Shown here piece after piece: positions 15,073 through 22,145 of a stretch of 33,865 bases of DNA. This DNA comes from DATKZS01 sp035527835 [NCBI: bacterium]. Its GTDB lineage: Bacteria; RBG-13-61-14. Location of the stretch: assembly GCA_035527835.1 (NCBI GenBank), contig DATKZS010000008.1:1-33865 (forward strand). Reading direction: 5' to 3'. A program made the translations under genes and the position numbers. Each line of letters starts with the position of its first letter. Position 1 is the first letter of the stretch. The notes beneath the pieces are model-generated. The model did no database searches. It saw nothing but the letters and a program-made list of their open reading frames with translations, and was not told where the DNA came from.

Positions 15073-16227
15073 TCAGAAACACCCCAGCAGCTTCCCGATG
15101 ATCAGCCGCTGGATCTGGTTGGTCCCGCCGCCGATGGTGCCCAGGAGCGCGTCGCGGACGTAGCGCTGCATGTCGTACTCCATCATGTAGCCGTACCCGC
15201 CCATCACCTGCATTCCGTCCTGCGTCACCTTCTTGGCCATCTCCGTGGAGAAGAGCTTGCAGTATGACGCCTCCAAGGAGCACGGCAGCTTCTGGTCCTT
15301 GAGCCACGCCGCGCGGTAGGTGAGCCACCTCGCGGCCTCGATCTGCGTCTTCATGTCCGCTAAAATCTGCACGACCATCTGGTAGGTCGAGATGGGCTTC
15401 CCGAACTGCTCGCGCTGCTTGGCATACGCCAGCGCGTCGTCGAACGCCTTCTCCGCCAGCGCCACGTGGGCCGCGCCCATCATGATCCGCTCGATGTCGA
15501 GCTGCATCAGCATCTGCGGCCAGCCCTTATTCAGCCCCTCCGGACCGCCCATAATCAGCTCCTTCGGCACCCGCACGTCCTCCAGAAAAATCTCGCAGGT
15601 CGAGATGATCCGGCCGCCGAGCTTTTTCAGCTTATTGATGGTGATGCCCTTGGTCTCGCGCGGGACCATGAAGATGCTTATGCCCTCGTAGCGGCGCACC
15701 TCCAGGTTGGTCTTGGTCACCACCATGATGTAGTCGGCGATCTCCGCGCCGGTGATGAGGGTCTTGTGGCCGTTCAGCACGTAGTCGCCGCCGTCGGCCA
15801 CCGCGCGAGTGGTGACGCGGGAGGCGTCGGAGCCGGCGTTGGGCTCGGTGAGCGCGAAGCAGCCCTTCAGCCTCCCCCCGATGATCTCGGGCAGGAACTT
15901 CTGCTTCTGCTCCTCGCTCGCATTATTCAGGATCATCTCGCCGGCGAAGAACACGGGAAGCAGGAACAGCGCGCACGCGGCCTCGCTGTGCTTGGCCAGC
16001 GTCTCGACCGCCAGGCAGAAGTCCATGGTCGAGCCGCCGGTCCCGCCGTACTTCTCCGGGAACGGCAGCCCGTAGAGGCCGGTCTTGATGAGCTTGTCGT
16101 TCAGCTCGAGCGGGTAGCGCTCGTTCTCGTCGCACTCGCGGTCGAGCTCACGGGAGGTCTCCTTTTTGCAGAAGTCCTCGATCATGTGCACCAGTTGCTT
16201 CTGGTCGTCGGTAAGGCCGAAATTCAT
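15073..16227 (-). CDS. Acyl-CoA dehydrogenase (IVD/LCAD-type catalytic Glu)
   Basis: The protein is 384 aa from ATG 16227, with AGGAG seven bases upstream. It is a full-length FAD acyl-CoA dehydrogenase: helical N-domain, FAD/acyl signature CFALTEPNAGSDAS (123-136), and C-terminal helical domain with REQFGKPISTYQ. The position that holds the catalytic Glu in medium-chain enzymes (EGT) is Gly367 here (IGGGT). Glu246 in LDIERIMM matches the alternative helix-G Glu of isovaleryl-CoA and long-chain enzymes, so the enzyme should be active and may prefer branched or long acyl-CoAs. It would introduce the alpha,beta double bond. It lies in the cluster with a second, similar dehydrogenase (22146-23315). 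An inverted repeat separates it from the DUF35 gene upstream. Confidence 0.93.
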   Translation of the reverse strand: MNFGLTDDQKQLVHMIEDFCKKETSRELDRECDENERYPLELNDKLIKTGLYGLPFPEKYGGTGGSTMDFCLAVETLAKHSEAACALFLLPVFFAGEMILNNASEEQKQKFLPEIIGGRLKGCFALTEPNAGSDASRVTTRAVADGGDYVLNGHKTLITGAEIADYIMVVTKTNLEVRRYEGISIFMVPRETKGITINKLKKLGGRIISTCEIFLEDVRVPKELIMGGPEGLNKGWPQMLMQLDIERIMMGAAHVALAEKAFDDALAYAKQREQFGKPISTYQMVVQILADMKTQIEAARWLTYRAAWLKDQKLPCSLEASYCKLFSTEMAKKVTQDGMQVMGGYGYMMEYDMQRYVRDALLGTIGGGTNQIQRLIIGKLLGCF

Positions 16228-16259
16228 TTTCTTTCTCCTGGAATTCAATTTTTCTTTTT

Positions 16260-16371
16260 GCCGCAGATGAACGCAGATTAACGCAGATAAGATTTATTTT
16301 TCTTTTTGCTTCTGAATTCTTGCTTCTTTATTTCTTATCTTAATCTGTGTTCATCTGCGTTCATCTGCGGC
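16260..16371. repeat. Palindromic element, CGCAGAT class
   Basis: The left arm is 16260-16291, the right arm 16334-16371. The outer 19 nt match perfectly; the right arm carries one extra 10-bp unit. The 32-nt left arm is identical to 25204-25235. It lies between the ACAD and DUF35 genes. Confidence 0.9.
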
Positions 16372-16384
16372 TAAAATACTCTTC

Positions 16385-16795
16385 TCACTTCACCGGCCGG
16401 AACACCGGCAGGTGGACCTCGTCGTCAATCTGCTTGAACAGGACCTCGACCGGCATGCCGATGTAGATGTCGTCGTTGTCGCATTCCACGATGTTGCTGT
16501 GCATGCGCGGGCCTTCCGCGAGTTCGATGATGGCGGTGTTGTAGGGAACGTCGTCGGCGTAGCCGGGGTAATAGACCTGGTGGAACACTACCCAGCTCCA
16601 GACCTTGCCGCGGCCCGAGAGCTTCACCCACTCCGACTCATCCGAGAGGCACTTGGGGCAGAGCACGGACGGAGGCATGCGCACGTGGCCGCAGCTCGAA
16701 CACTTCTGCAAGCGCAGCTCGTGCTTGGCGCAATACTCCCAATAAGGCTCCGTGTCCTCCGTCGGCGCCGGCTTGAATTTTTCCCATTCCGCCAT
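16385..16795 (-). CDS. DUF35 zinc-ribbon/OB-fold protein
   Basis: This 136-aa protein has a rubredoxin-like zinc ribbon with Cys32-x2-Cys35 and Cys46-x2-Cys49, then an OB-fold acyl-binding part (GRGKVWSWVVFHQVYYPGYADDVPYNTAIIEL). DUF35 proteins bind acyl-CoA and act with a thiolase-fold partner: in mycobacterial cholesterol side-chain removal the DUF35 domain of ChsH2 joins Ltp2 to form a retro-aldolase, and archaeal DUF35 proteins bridge thiolase and HMG-CoA synthase. The gene follows a thiolase-fold gene (16961-18127) on the same strand, as expected for such a pair. GGAGG precedes the ATG. Here DUF35 is a free protein, not fused to a MaoC domain. Confidence 0.92.
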   Translation of the reverse strand: MAEWEKFKPAPTEDTEPYWEYCAKHELRLQKCSSCGHVRMPPSVLCPKCLSDESEWVKLSGRGKVWSWVVFHQVYYPGYADDVPYNTAIIELAEGPRMHSNIVECDNDDIYIGMPVEVLFKQIDDEVHLPVFRPVK

Positions 16796-16820
16796 CTTCG
16801 GCCTCCAGAAATATTTTTTC

Positions 16821-16907
16821 AGACGGGATTAACAGGATTTACAGGATGTCCCGGATTTGATTTTTTATTGATTCTTTTTCATCCTGTAAATCCTGTTAAT
16901 CCCGTCT
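16821..16907. repeat. Palindromic element, CAGGAT class
   Basis: The arms are 16821-16848 and 16880-16907 (28 nt, all complementary) around 31 nt. Each arm has GGGATTAA-CAGGATTTA-CAGGATG units. It lies between the thiolase-like and DUF35 genes. Confidence 0.93.
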
Positions 16908-16960
16908 TGAAAATTCTCCGTATCGCGGCGCCTTTTCCGGGTGAGCTGTTCTCCTGAAAA

Positions 16961-18127
16961 TCATGGGCGGCTCAGGATCAGCGTCGAATACGCCAGCGCC
17001 GCCGGGTACGTGTGCGGTGCGCCGCCGTAGCCGGTAACGAAGCACGTGCGCGCGTCCTTCACCTGCCGCTCGCCGCAATCGCCGCGCATCTGGCGCACGC
17101 CCTCCACCACGTGGCCCATGCCCATCAGGTGGCCCTCGCTAAGCAGACCGCCCGCGGTGCAGCAGGGCAGCGACCCGCCCACCTTGAGCTTGCCGTCTTC
17201 CACGAACGGACCGCCCTCCCCTGTCGGACAGAAGCCATAGCCCTCCAGCGATGTGATGACCAGGATGGTGAACCCGTCGTAAATCTGGAGCACGTCCATG
17301 TCGCCGGGTTTCATGCCCGCCATCTCGAAGCACATCCTTCCGGCGGGCACGCCGTTACGGTGGCCCGTTTTCGCGGGCCACGGCTCGATCAGCTCGGCCG
17401 AGTGCGACTGGCCCATGCCGGAGATCAGCGCCGGCGGCTTTTTCAGGTCGCGCGCGCGCTCCGCGCTGGTCACGATCACGGCGCCGCCGCCGTTGGTCTG
17501 CACGCAGCAGTCGAAGAGCCTGAGCGGCTCGACCACGAAGCGCGAGCTCTGGTGGTCTTCCACGGTGATTGGCCCTTTCGAGTGCATCTGCGCGGCCGGG
17601 TTCAGCAGAGCGTTGTGGCGGAAAGCCACGGCGACCTGGGCGAGCTGCTCGCTGGTGGTCCCGTAATCGTGCATGTGCCGCCGCGCGATGTGGGCCTGCA
17701 GCGCGGTGGCCCCGATGTCGCCGTAGGGCATGGTGAACTCGAGGTTGGGAATGGCGAAGGCCGCGCCCTGCGGGTTTTCCGAGTGGCCGTAGGCGCAGAC
17801 CACGACGTTGGCCATGCCCGCGTCAATGGCCATGGCCGCCGTCTGCACCATGCCCACCGGCGTGGCCCCGCCCAGGTCCATGGTGGCGGTGAAGGTCGTC
17901 GAGATTTCAAGCAGAGCCGCGATCCGCGAGGCCCACCCGTGCTCCTCCCCCATCATCGCCGGCAGCGCCACCAACAGCCCGTCAACGTCGTCGCGCGTCA
18001 GCCCCGCGTCATCGAGCGCCCGCTTGATCCCGGTCAGCGTGAACCCGATCGGGCTAAAGTCCCACACCTTGCCGAACTCCGACAGCCCGACGCCCACGAT
18101 CGCGTACTTGTCCCTTAAATTTCCCAT
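16961..18127 (-). CDS. Thiolase-fold protein without nucleophilic Cys (Ltp2/SCP2-thiolase-like)
   Basis: The protein is 388 aa from ATG 18127 with AAGGA upstream; the longer frame to 18166 includes repeat sequence. It has the thiolase fold (YAIVGVGLSEFGK, IYDGFTILVITSLEGYGFC, GGLLSEGHLMGMGH). Where classical thiolases carry the nucleophilic Cys it has LGGATPVG (85-92), so no acyl-enzyme can form there. This is typical of the SCP2-thiolase/Ltp2 group, whose studied members act as retro-aldolases with a DUF35 partner. The His of the GH motif is kept. The DUF35 gene lies next downstream. A retro-aldol step that shortens a branched side chain is the likely role; the substrate is unknown. Confidence 0.87.
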   Translation of the reverse strand: MGNLRDKYAIVGVGLSEFGKVWDFSPIGFTLTGIKRALDDAGLTRDDVDGLLVALPAMMGEEHGWASRIAALLEISTTFTATMDLGGATPVGMVQTAAMAIDAGMANVVVCAYGHSENPQGAAFAIPNLEFTMPYGDIGATALQAHIARRHMHDYGTTSEQLAQVAVAFRHNALLNPAAQMHSKGPITVEDHQSSRFVVEPLRLFDCCVQTNGGGAVIVTSAERARDLKKPPALISGMGQSHSAELIEPWPAKTGHRNGVPAGRMCFEMAGMKPGDMDVLQIYDGFTILVITSLEGYGFCPTGEGGPFVEDGKLKVGGSLPCCTAGGLLSEGHLMGMGHVVEGVRQMRGDCGERQVKDARTCFVTGYGGAPHTYPAALAYSTLILSRP

Positions 18128-18150
18128 GAGTCTTCCTTCAGCAAAAGATA

Positions 18151-18260
18151 AACGCCAAGACGCCAAGAATTAATAATGATATTTACTATCTGCGTTCATC
18201 TGTGTTCATCTGCGGCAAAAAAATCTTCTTCCCCTTGGCGTTCTTGGCGTCTTGGCGGTT
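18151..18260. repeat. Palindromic element, CGCCAAG class, with nested CGCAGAT half-arm
   Basis: The arms are 18151-18169 and 18241-18260, matching except for one inserted G. Inside the loop, 18187-18216 is a right-hand arm of the CGCAGAT class without a left partner, so two repeat classes are nested. It separates the DUF2889 and thiolase-like genes. Confidence 0.85.
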
Positions 18261-18270
18261 CTCTTCCTCT

Positions 18271-18984
18271 CTACTTCTGGTTCTTGCGCTTCTCAAACCA
18301 CGGCGTCAGGTCCTGCCACCGCACCACCCATTTTCCGTTCTCGAAGGCGGCCGGGAACTCGCCCCGCTTGGCCCGCTTCACCAACTCGCCGTAATCCACC
18401 TGGATCAGCGCCGCGACCTCGGACAGCGGGTAGAGCATGCCCCGCTCCTTCATCCGCTCCACCACCGGCCCGTTCTCGTCCGAGACGTAGCACGCGTTCT
18501 TCCACTGCTCGAAGCTCATCTCCATCATGGCCGCCGCGTCGAGCGTACCGTCCCGGAGCGCGTTGGCCGCCTGCTCGATGAAGCGCACGAACGAGCCCTG
18601 CACCGCCACCGGCGCCATGGCCAGGATCAGCGTCAGCACGTGCGGGCAGGTCTTCACCCGAGGGAACAGCTCGTGCGCCCGCCGCGTGAACCCGGAAGCG
18701 ATCCGCTCCCCTTTAAGCCTCTGATACTGCTCCCTCACCTCGCGGCACTCGGCCTCCGGAGTGTGCGGCATCGTAACGTCAATGTCCAGGATCGTGAAGT
18801 CCGGCAGCCGCACCTTCATCACCACGTCCATGCCGTGAATAGTCTCGCTCTCACCCCCGCGCGTGCCCATCCCCTGCGGCCGCTCGTCGCGCAGCTTCCC
18901 CCGCAGCTCCAATAAATCCGGCGCCGGCGTAAAACACTCGACGTGAATGTCGCGCACGTGCACCGGCTTCGATTGATCAACCAT
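18271..18984 (-). CDS. DUF2889 protein with C-terminal excisionase-like helix-turn-helix
   Basis: The protein is 237 aa. Residues 1-150 match DUF2889: strand-rich start, LDIDVTMPHTPEAECREVREQYQRLKGERIASGFTRRAHELF, then CPHVLTLILAMAPVAVQG. DUF2889 has no known function. The C-terminus (about 184-237) reads as an HTH_17/MerR-like winged helix: YPLSEVAALIQVDYGELVKRAKRGEFP, then NGKWVVRWQDLTPWFEKRK, matching the usual pattern xVAxxLxVxxxxVxxxxxxGxxPxxxxxGxWxxxxxDLxxWxxxR. So a putative ligand-binding domain is joined to a DNA-binding domain, suggesting a second regulator of the cluster; that is inference. GAGGATGG precedes the ATG. Confidence 0.8.
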   Translation of the reverse strand: MVDQSKPVHVRDIHVECFTPAPDLLELRGKLRDERPQGMGTRGGESETIHGMDVVMKVRLPDFTILDIDVTMPHTPEAECREVREQYQRLKGERIASGFTRRAHELFPRVKTCPHVLTLILAMAPVAVQGSFVRFIEQAANALRDGTLDAAAMMEMSFEQWKNACYVSDENGPVVERMKERGMLYPLSEVAALIQVDYGELVKRAKRGEFPAAFENGKWVVRWQDLTPWFEKRKNQK

Positions 18985-19026
18985 TTATTCCATCCTCATT
19001 ATTTAAGCATGCCTTTATCTCGCCCC

Positions 19027-19186
19027 TTCAGGGCTGAAAAGGATATTAGAGACTCCGCTATCCCAGGGTAGGCCGAAGACGGCCAACCCTGGGCTATCTT
19101 ATTTCCGCACTTTCAGGGCTGAAGAACAAGAACCAATTAGATCCCAATAGAACAAATTATTCTTATCTGTGTTCATCGGTGGTTAA
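19027..19186. repeat. Composite structured repeat with orphan CAGAT-class half-arm
   Basis: The 12-bp TTCAGGGCTGAA occurs at 19027-19038 and 19112-19123. Between them 19062-19093 is a hairpin with 13-bp arms (CCCAGGGTAGGCC / GGCCAACCCTGGG, one mismatch) and loop GAAGAC. After the second 12-mer, 19165-19186 is a right-hand arm of the ACACAGAT class with no left partner. These fill the 228-bp gap between the crotonase and DUF2889 genes. Confidence 0.8.
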
Positions 19187-19212
19187 AAAGATCCTTCTCC
19201 CCTCTCCTCTGT

Positions 19213-20031
19213 CTACTTATTCTTCCACTCCGGCTTGCGTTTCTGCAGGAAAGCCAGCGGCCCCTCGGTCGCGTCCTCCGTGCCGAAGACCTCGGCCGCG
19301 AAGTTTAGCTCCAAGTCCAGGGCGTCGGGGATGGACATGCCGAGCCCGCGGACAGCGCTCTCCTTCACCCTGCGCACCGCGTACGGGCCGTTGGCCAGGA
19401 TGCGCGCCGCCATTTTTTCGGCGGCCTCCATCAGGGCCTCCTTGGGCACGACCTGGTTGATGAGCCCGATGTTGCAGGCCTCCCGCGCGCTGATGGGGTC
19501 GCCGGTGAGCAGGATTTCCATGGCGCGCGCGAACGGGATCTGCCGCGGCAGCCTGACCGTGGACCCGCCGCCCGGGAACAGCCCGCGCTTCACCTCCGCG
19601 ATGGAAAACACCGCGTGCTCCGCCGCCACCCGGATGTCCGTGCCCTGCAGCATCTCCATGCCCCCGGCCGAGCAGATGCCGTTCACCGCCGCGATCACCG
19701 GCTTATAAAGATCGCCCTCCCGCAGCACCGCCACCAGCGGCGCGCGCGCGTCGAACTCATCACCCAGCAGCGACTCGTCGAAGTTCGCCAGCTTCTCGAT
19801 GTTCTCGGTCACCGCCGGCACGAACTCCTTCAGGTCCGCCCCCACGCAGAAATCGCGCTCGCCCGCGCCGGTCAAGATGGCCACCCAGCATTCCGGGTCC
19901 TCCCGGAAATCCGTCCACGCCATGGCCAACAGCCGCATCGCCGGCAGGTTCAGCGAGTTCCGCCGCTCCGGACGGTTGATGGTAACGTAGGCGATCCGGC
20001 CCTTTTTCTCATAAAGCACTTCGTTCGCCAT
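19213..20031 (-). CDS. Enoyl-CoA hydratase/isomerase (crotonase family)
   Basis: The protein is 272 aa. Oxyanion-hole strands are FCVGADLKEF (61-70) and GICSAGG (118-124). Both glutamates used by hydratases are present: Glu126 (GMEML) and Glu146 (FSIAEVKRGLFPGGGSTVRL). This fits a true enoyl-CoA hydratase that adds water across the 2,3 double bond. GGAG lies nine bases before the ATG. The cluster also has a MaoC-type hydratase pair; crotonase and hydratase-2 give opposite hydroxyl stereochemistry, so the two may act on different intermediates. An inverted repeat lies immediately upstream. Confidence 0.92.
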   Translation of the reverse strand: MANEVLYEKKGRIAYVTINRPERRNSLNLPAMRLLAMAWTDFREDPECWVAILTGAGERDFCVGADLKEFVPAVTENIEKLANFDESLLGDEFDARAPLVAVLREGDLYKPVIAAVNGICSAGGMEMLQGTDIRVAAEHAVFSIAEVKRGLFPGGGSTVRLPRQIPFARAMEILLTGDPISAREACNIGLINQVVPKEALMEAAEKMAARILANGPYAVRRVKESAVRGLGMSIPDALDLELNFAAEVFGTEDATEGPLAFLQKRKPEWKNK

Positions 20032-20061
20032 AAATAATCTCCATCATCATTAGAGATTTAT

Positions 20062-20141
20062 TTAACCGCAGAGGCGCAGAGGACGCGGAGAAAATTTATT
20101 TTAAAAAAATACCTCTGCGTTCTCCGCGTCTCCGCGGTTAA
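20062..20141. repeat. Palindromic element, CGCAGAG class
   Basis: The left arm is 20062-20091, the right arm 20113-20141. About 23-24 of 29 positions match; the mismatches are transitions, so G-U pairs would keep the RNA stem. Arms have three CGCAGAG/CGCGGAG units. It lies between the LolA-like and crotonase genes. Confidence 0.85.
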
Positions 20142-20149
20142 TAAAACAT

Positions 20150-21649
20150 TTAAAACTTCATCTCCTCTTCCTTGAGGCCCAGGTTGGTCTTGATTCCTTG
20201 GTACTCGATCACGGCGAAGCCGTCGGGATCGTAAGTGTTGAGATACTCGACGCGGCGGGGCAGCCAGGTGTCGGGATCAAAGACCACCGCCATGTCCTGG
20301 ATCTGGCCGGGCCTGGGCTTTCCGGGCCGCTGTATGAGCGCGCGGGGCATGGGTCTCCCGGCCACGGCCACCATTGACGTGGACACCTGGCCGTTCGTCT
20401 CGTACCAGCGCATCCGGTCCCGAAGCGAGAACAGGTCCATGGAAGCGAGTCCCTCGCCGAAAGCGAACCCGGAACGCGGGTCGTCCACGCTCATGAGCTG
20501 GACCCCCACCACCCGCATGGCCCCGCTCCCGAGTGCCGCATACAGGCGCTCGTCGCGGTGATAACACACCTTCACCCCTGACGATGCCAGGTGCAGGTGG
20601 TTGATGCGGAAGTCAGGATCGAACTCGAACAGGAAAAACCGCGGGTCTTTGATCACGCTGTGCACGAGCTTGCCCTGGCTCCGGAGCCGGAAATATTTTT
20701 GCGTGAACATGAGCTCGGCGCGGTAGTCCTTGATCCGGTCCAGCGCCGCGGTGAAACGCTCATGCAATTCCGGGAAGGCCGGCGCCTGCCCGGCCGCCGC
20801 CAAGAGCGGCTGGTATTTTATTTTGTCCAGGCCCTTGCCGTTGGCCACGAACTGGGCCGGAAAGCTCCACAGCGACAGTCCCTCGAACTCCACGTCATCC
20901 GGGGTCAGCCCCACGTTCGTTTCCAGCGTCTTCAGCTCGTAATCCATCACGGGCTTAGTGCTTCCGTGAACAAAGCCCTGCCAGCGCCGCGGCAGGCGGT
21001 CGTCAGGGTCAACCCATACGTCAACGCGGCTCACCGCGGCACTGCCGCCGAACGACTCCGCCGCATACGTGATGGTAATCACCTCGAAGCGCTTGCCCTG
21101 AAACGCCTCGCTTCGCAGCGCGAGGGAACCTTGTTTGAGCCTGGCCCGCCAGATCTCAAGCTGGTCCCACATCGCCTCCTCTCCGGGCCGCTCGCCGTTC
21201 AGCCACGTGCACTTCACGTCCTCCGCGAAAATGTGGATCACGCCCAGCAGCCGCTTTGCGCCGGTGAGCAGAACCTTGAGCTCGTCGCCGCGCGAGTCAA
21301 AGATGAGCTGCGTTCCCGGCTCGGTGGGGTCCTTGAAGTTGTCGTCCATGGCCACGATCTTCACCCAGTAGAGCCGGGGCGAGCGCAGGAACTTGCCCAC
21401 GGCCGTGCGCCGGCCCACGAGTGCGCGCTCTCCGGTGGTGGCGCTGTAATGGGTGAACTCCGCCCGGTAGTCCCGGACCGCGTCAATGGCCGCGGCCATG
21501 CGGGCAAAGGCCGCCTCCGCGTCCGGTCCGGCGTCGCCGGCGGACAGGCCCGCGCTCAGCGGCCAGGCCAGCGCGCAGACAGCCGCGATCAATACTTGCA
21601 ACCCGCGCCCGAAAAAATGCCGGTTGCGTGTTCGCGACGGGTTGGGCAT
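20150..21649 (-). CDS. Exported LolA/DUF1571-like protein with internal duplication
   Basis: The protein is 499 aa. Residues 1-37 form a signal peptide (VLIAAVCALAWPLSAGLSAG). Two homologous halves follow, about 45-255 and 290-499. Each starts with a helix plus IxDYRAE (AAIDAVRDYRAEFTHY; AALDRIKDYRAELMFTQ), has a WVxPDDRLPRR / VFDPDTWLPRR strand and ends in a TNxGL motif (LETNVGLTPDDVEF; IKTNLGLKEEEMKF). This is the beta-sheet fold of LolA/LolB and DUF1571 proteins, which bind lipids in the periplasm. The gene starts six bases after the SCP2 stop with no own ribosome site, so translation is coupled. In a lipid-degradation cluster a role in periplasmic lipid or sterol carriage is plausible. 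Confidence 0.78.
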   Translation of the reverse strand: MPNPSRTRNRHFFGRGLQVLIAAVCALAWPLSAGLSAGDAGPDAEAAFARMAAAIDAVRDYRAEFTHYSATTGERALVGRRTAVGKFLRSPRLYWVKIVAMDDNFKDPTEPGTQLIFDSRGDELKVLLTGAKRLLGVIHIFAEDVKCTWLNGERPGEEAMWDQLEIWRARLKQGSLALRSEAFQGKRFEVITITYAAESFGGSAAVSRVDVWVDPDDRLPRRWQGFVHGSTKPVMDYELKTLETNVGLTPDDVEFEGLSLWSFPAQFVANGKGLDKIKYQPLLAAAGQAPAFPELHERFTAALDRIKDYRAELMFTQKYFRLRSQGKLVHSVIKDPRFFLFEFDPDFRINHLHLASSGVKVCYHRDERLYAALGSGAMRVVGVQLMSVDDPRSGFAFGEGLASMDLFSLRDRMRWYETNGQVSTSMVAVAGRPMPRALIQRPGKPRPGQIQDMAVVFDPDTWLPRRVEYLNTYDPDGFAVIEYQGIKTNLGLKEEEMKF

Positions 21650-21655
21650 GGCGTG

Positions 21656-21988
21656 CTAGATGATGCCAAGCTGCTGGAGCTTGATGCCCGTGTTCATGTC
21701 GCCCTTGAACTTGAGCTTGCCGGTCATGAAGGCCTTCTGCCCGGACAGCTCGCCGTTCACCAGCTTCACGTAATCCACGTCCTTCATCTTGAGCGTGATC
21801 TTGGGGTTCTCGACGGTGCCCTCCCGAATGGCGGCCTTCTGGTCCTTGATCTCCAGGACCCAGTCGCCGCCTTGCTCGCCCGTGATGGTGAACTGCAGCG
21901 CGAAGTCCAGGCCCTTCAACTTTTCCGTGTTCGTGAGCTTGCCGGGAAGGACCGTCTCCATGAATTCCTTGGGTGAACTTACCGCCAT
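21656..21988 (-). CDS. SCP2 sterol-carrier-domain protein
   Basis: This 110-aa free-standing SCP2 domain starts at ATG 21988, with GAGGAGG eight bases upstream; the longer frame to 22105 translates repeat sequence. Family features are WVLEIKDQKAAIREGTVENPKITLKM, KDVDYVKLVNGEL and QKAFMTGKLKFKGDMNTGIKLQQL. The domain forms a hydrophobic cavity for acyl-CoA, lipid or sterol. In eukaryotes it is the C-terminal part of MFE-2 (SDR, hydratase-2, SCP2); here the three parts are separate genes in one cluster. It is translationally coupled to the exported LolA-like gene. Confidence 0.93.
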   Translation of the reverse strand: MAVSSPKEFMETVLPGKLTNTEKLKGLDFALQFTITGEQGGDWVLEIKDQKAAIREGTVENPKITLKMKDVDYVKLVNGELSGQKAFMTGKLKFKGDMNTGIKLQQLGII

Positions 21989-22041
21989 TGTCGTTTCCTC
22001 CTCTTTTCTTTGATTGCGCCGCGAGGCGCTAATATCTTTTT

Positions 22042-22134
22042 CGTAGGGCGTAGAGCGGAGAGCGAATGGCGTGAAGAAAATCCGCGACGCTGTCCAGCTC
22101 TTCACGCCCTACGCTCTTCGCCCTACGCCCTACG
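22042..22134. repeat. Palindromic element, CGTAGGG class
   Basis: The arms are 22042-22077 and 22099-22134 (36 nt, 32 complementary) around 21 nt. Arms hold repeated AGGGCGTAG-like units. It lies between the second acyl-CoA dehydrogenase and SCP2 genes. Confidence 0.9.
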
Positions 22135-22145
22135 TCTTCCATTGT

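Noticed and set aside
20749-20761. GGTGAAA half-site inside the LolA-like gene as third operator
   Set aside because: Only one half-site, no palindrome, and inside a coding region.
22042-22105. Upstream extension of the SCP2 protein to 22105
   Set aside because: It translates the palindrome arm; ATG 21988 has GAGGAGG eight bases upstream and matches the domain start.
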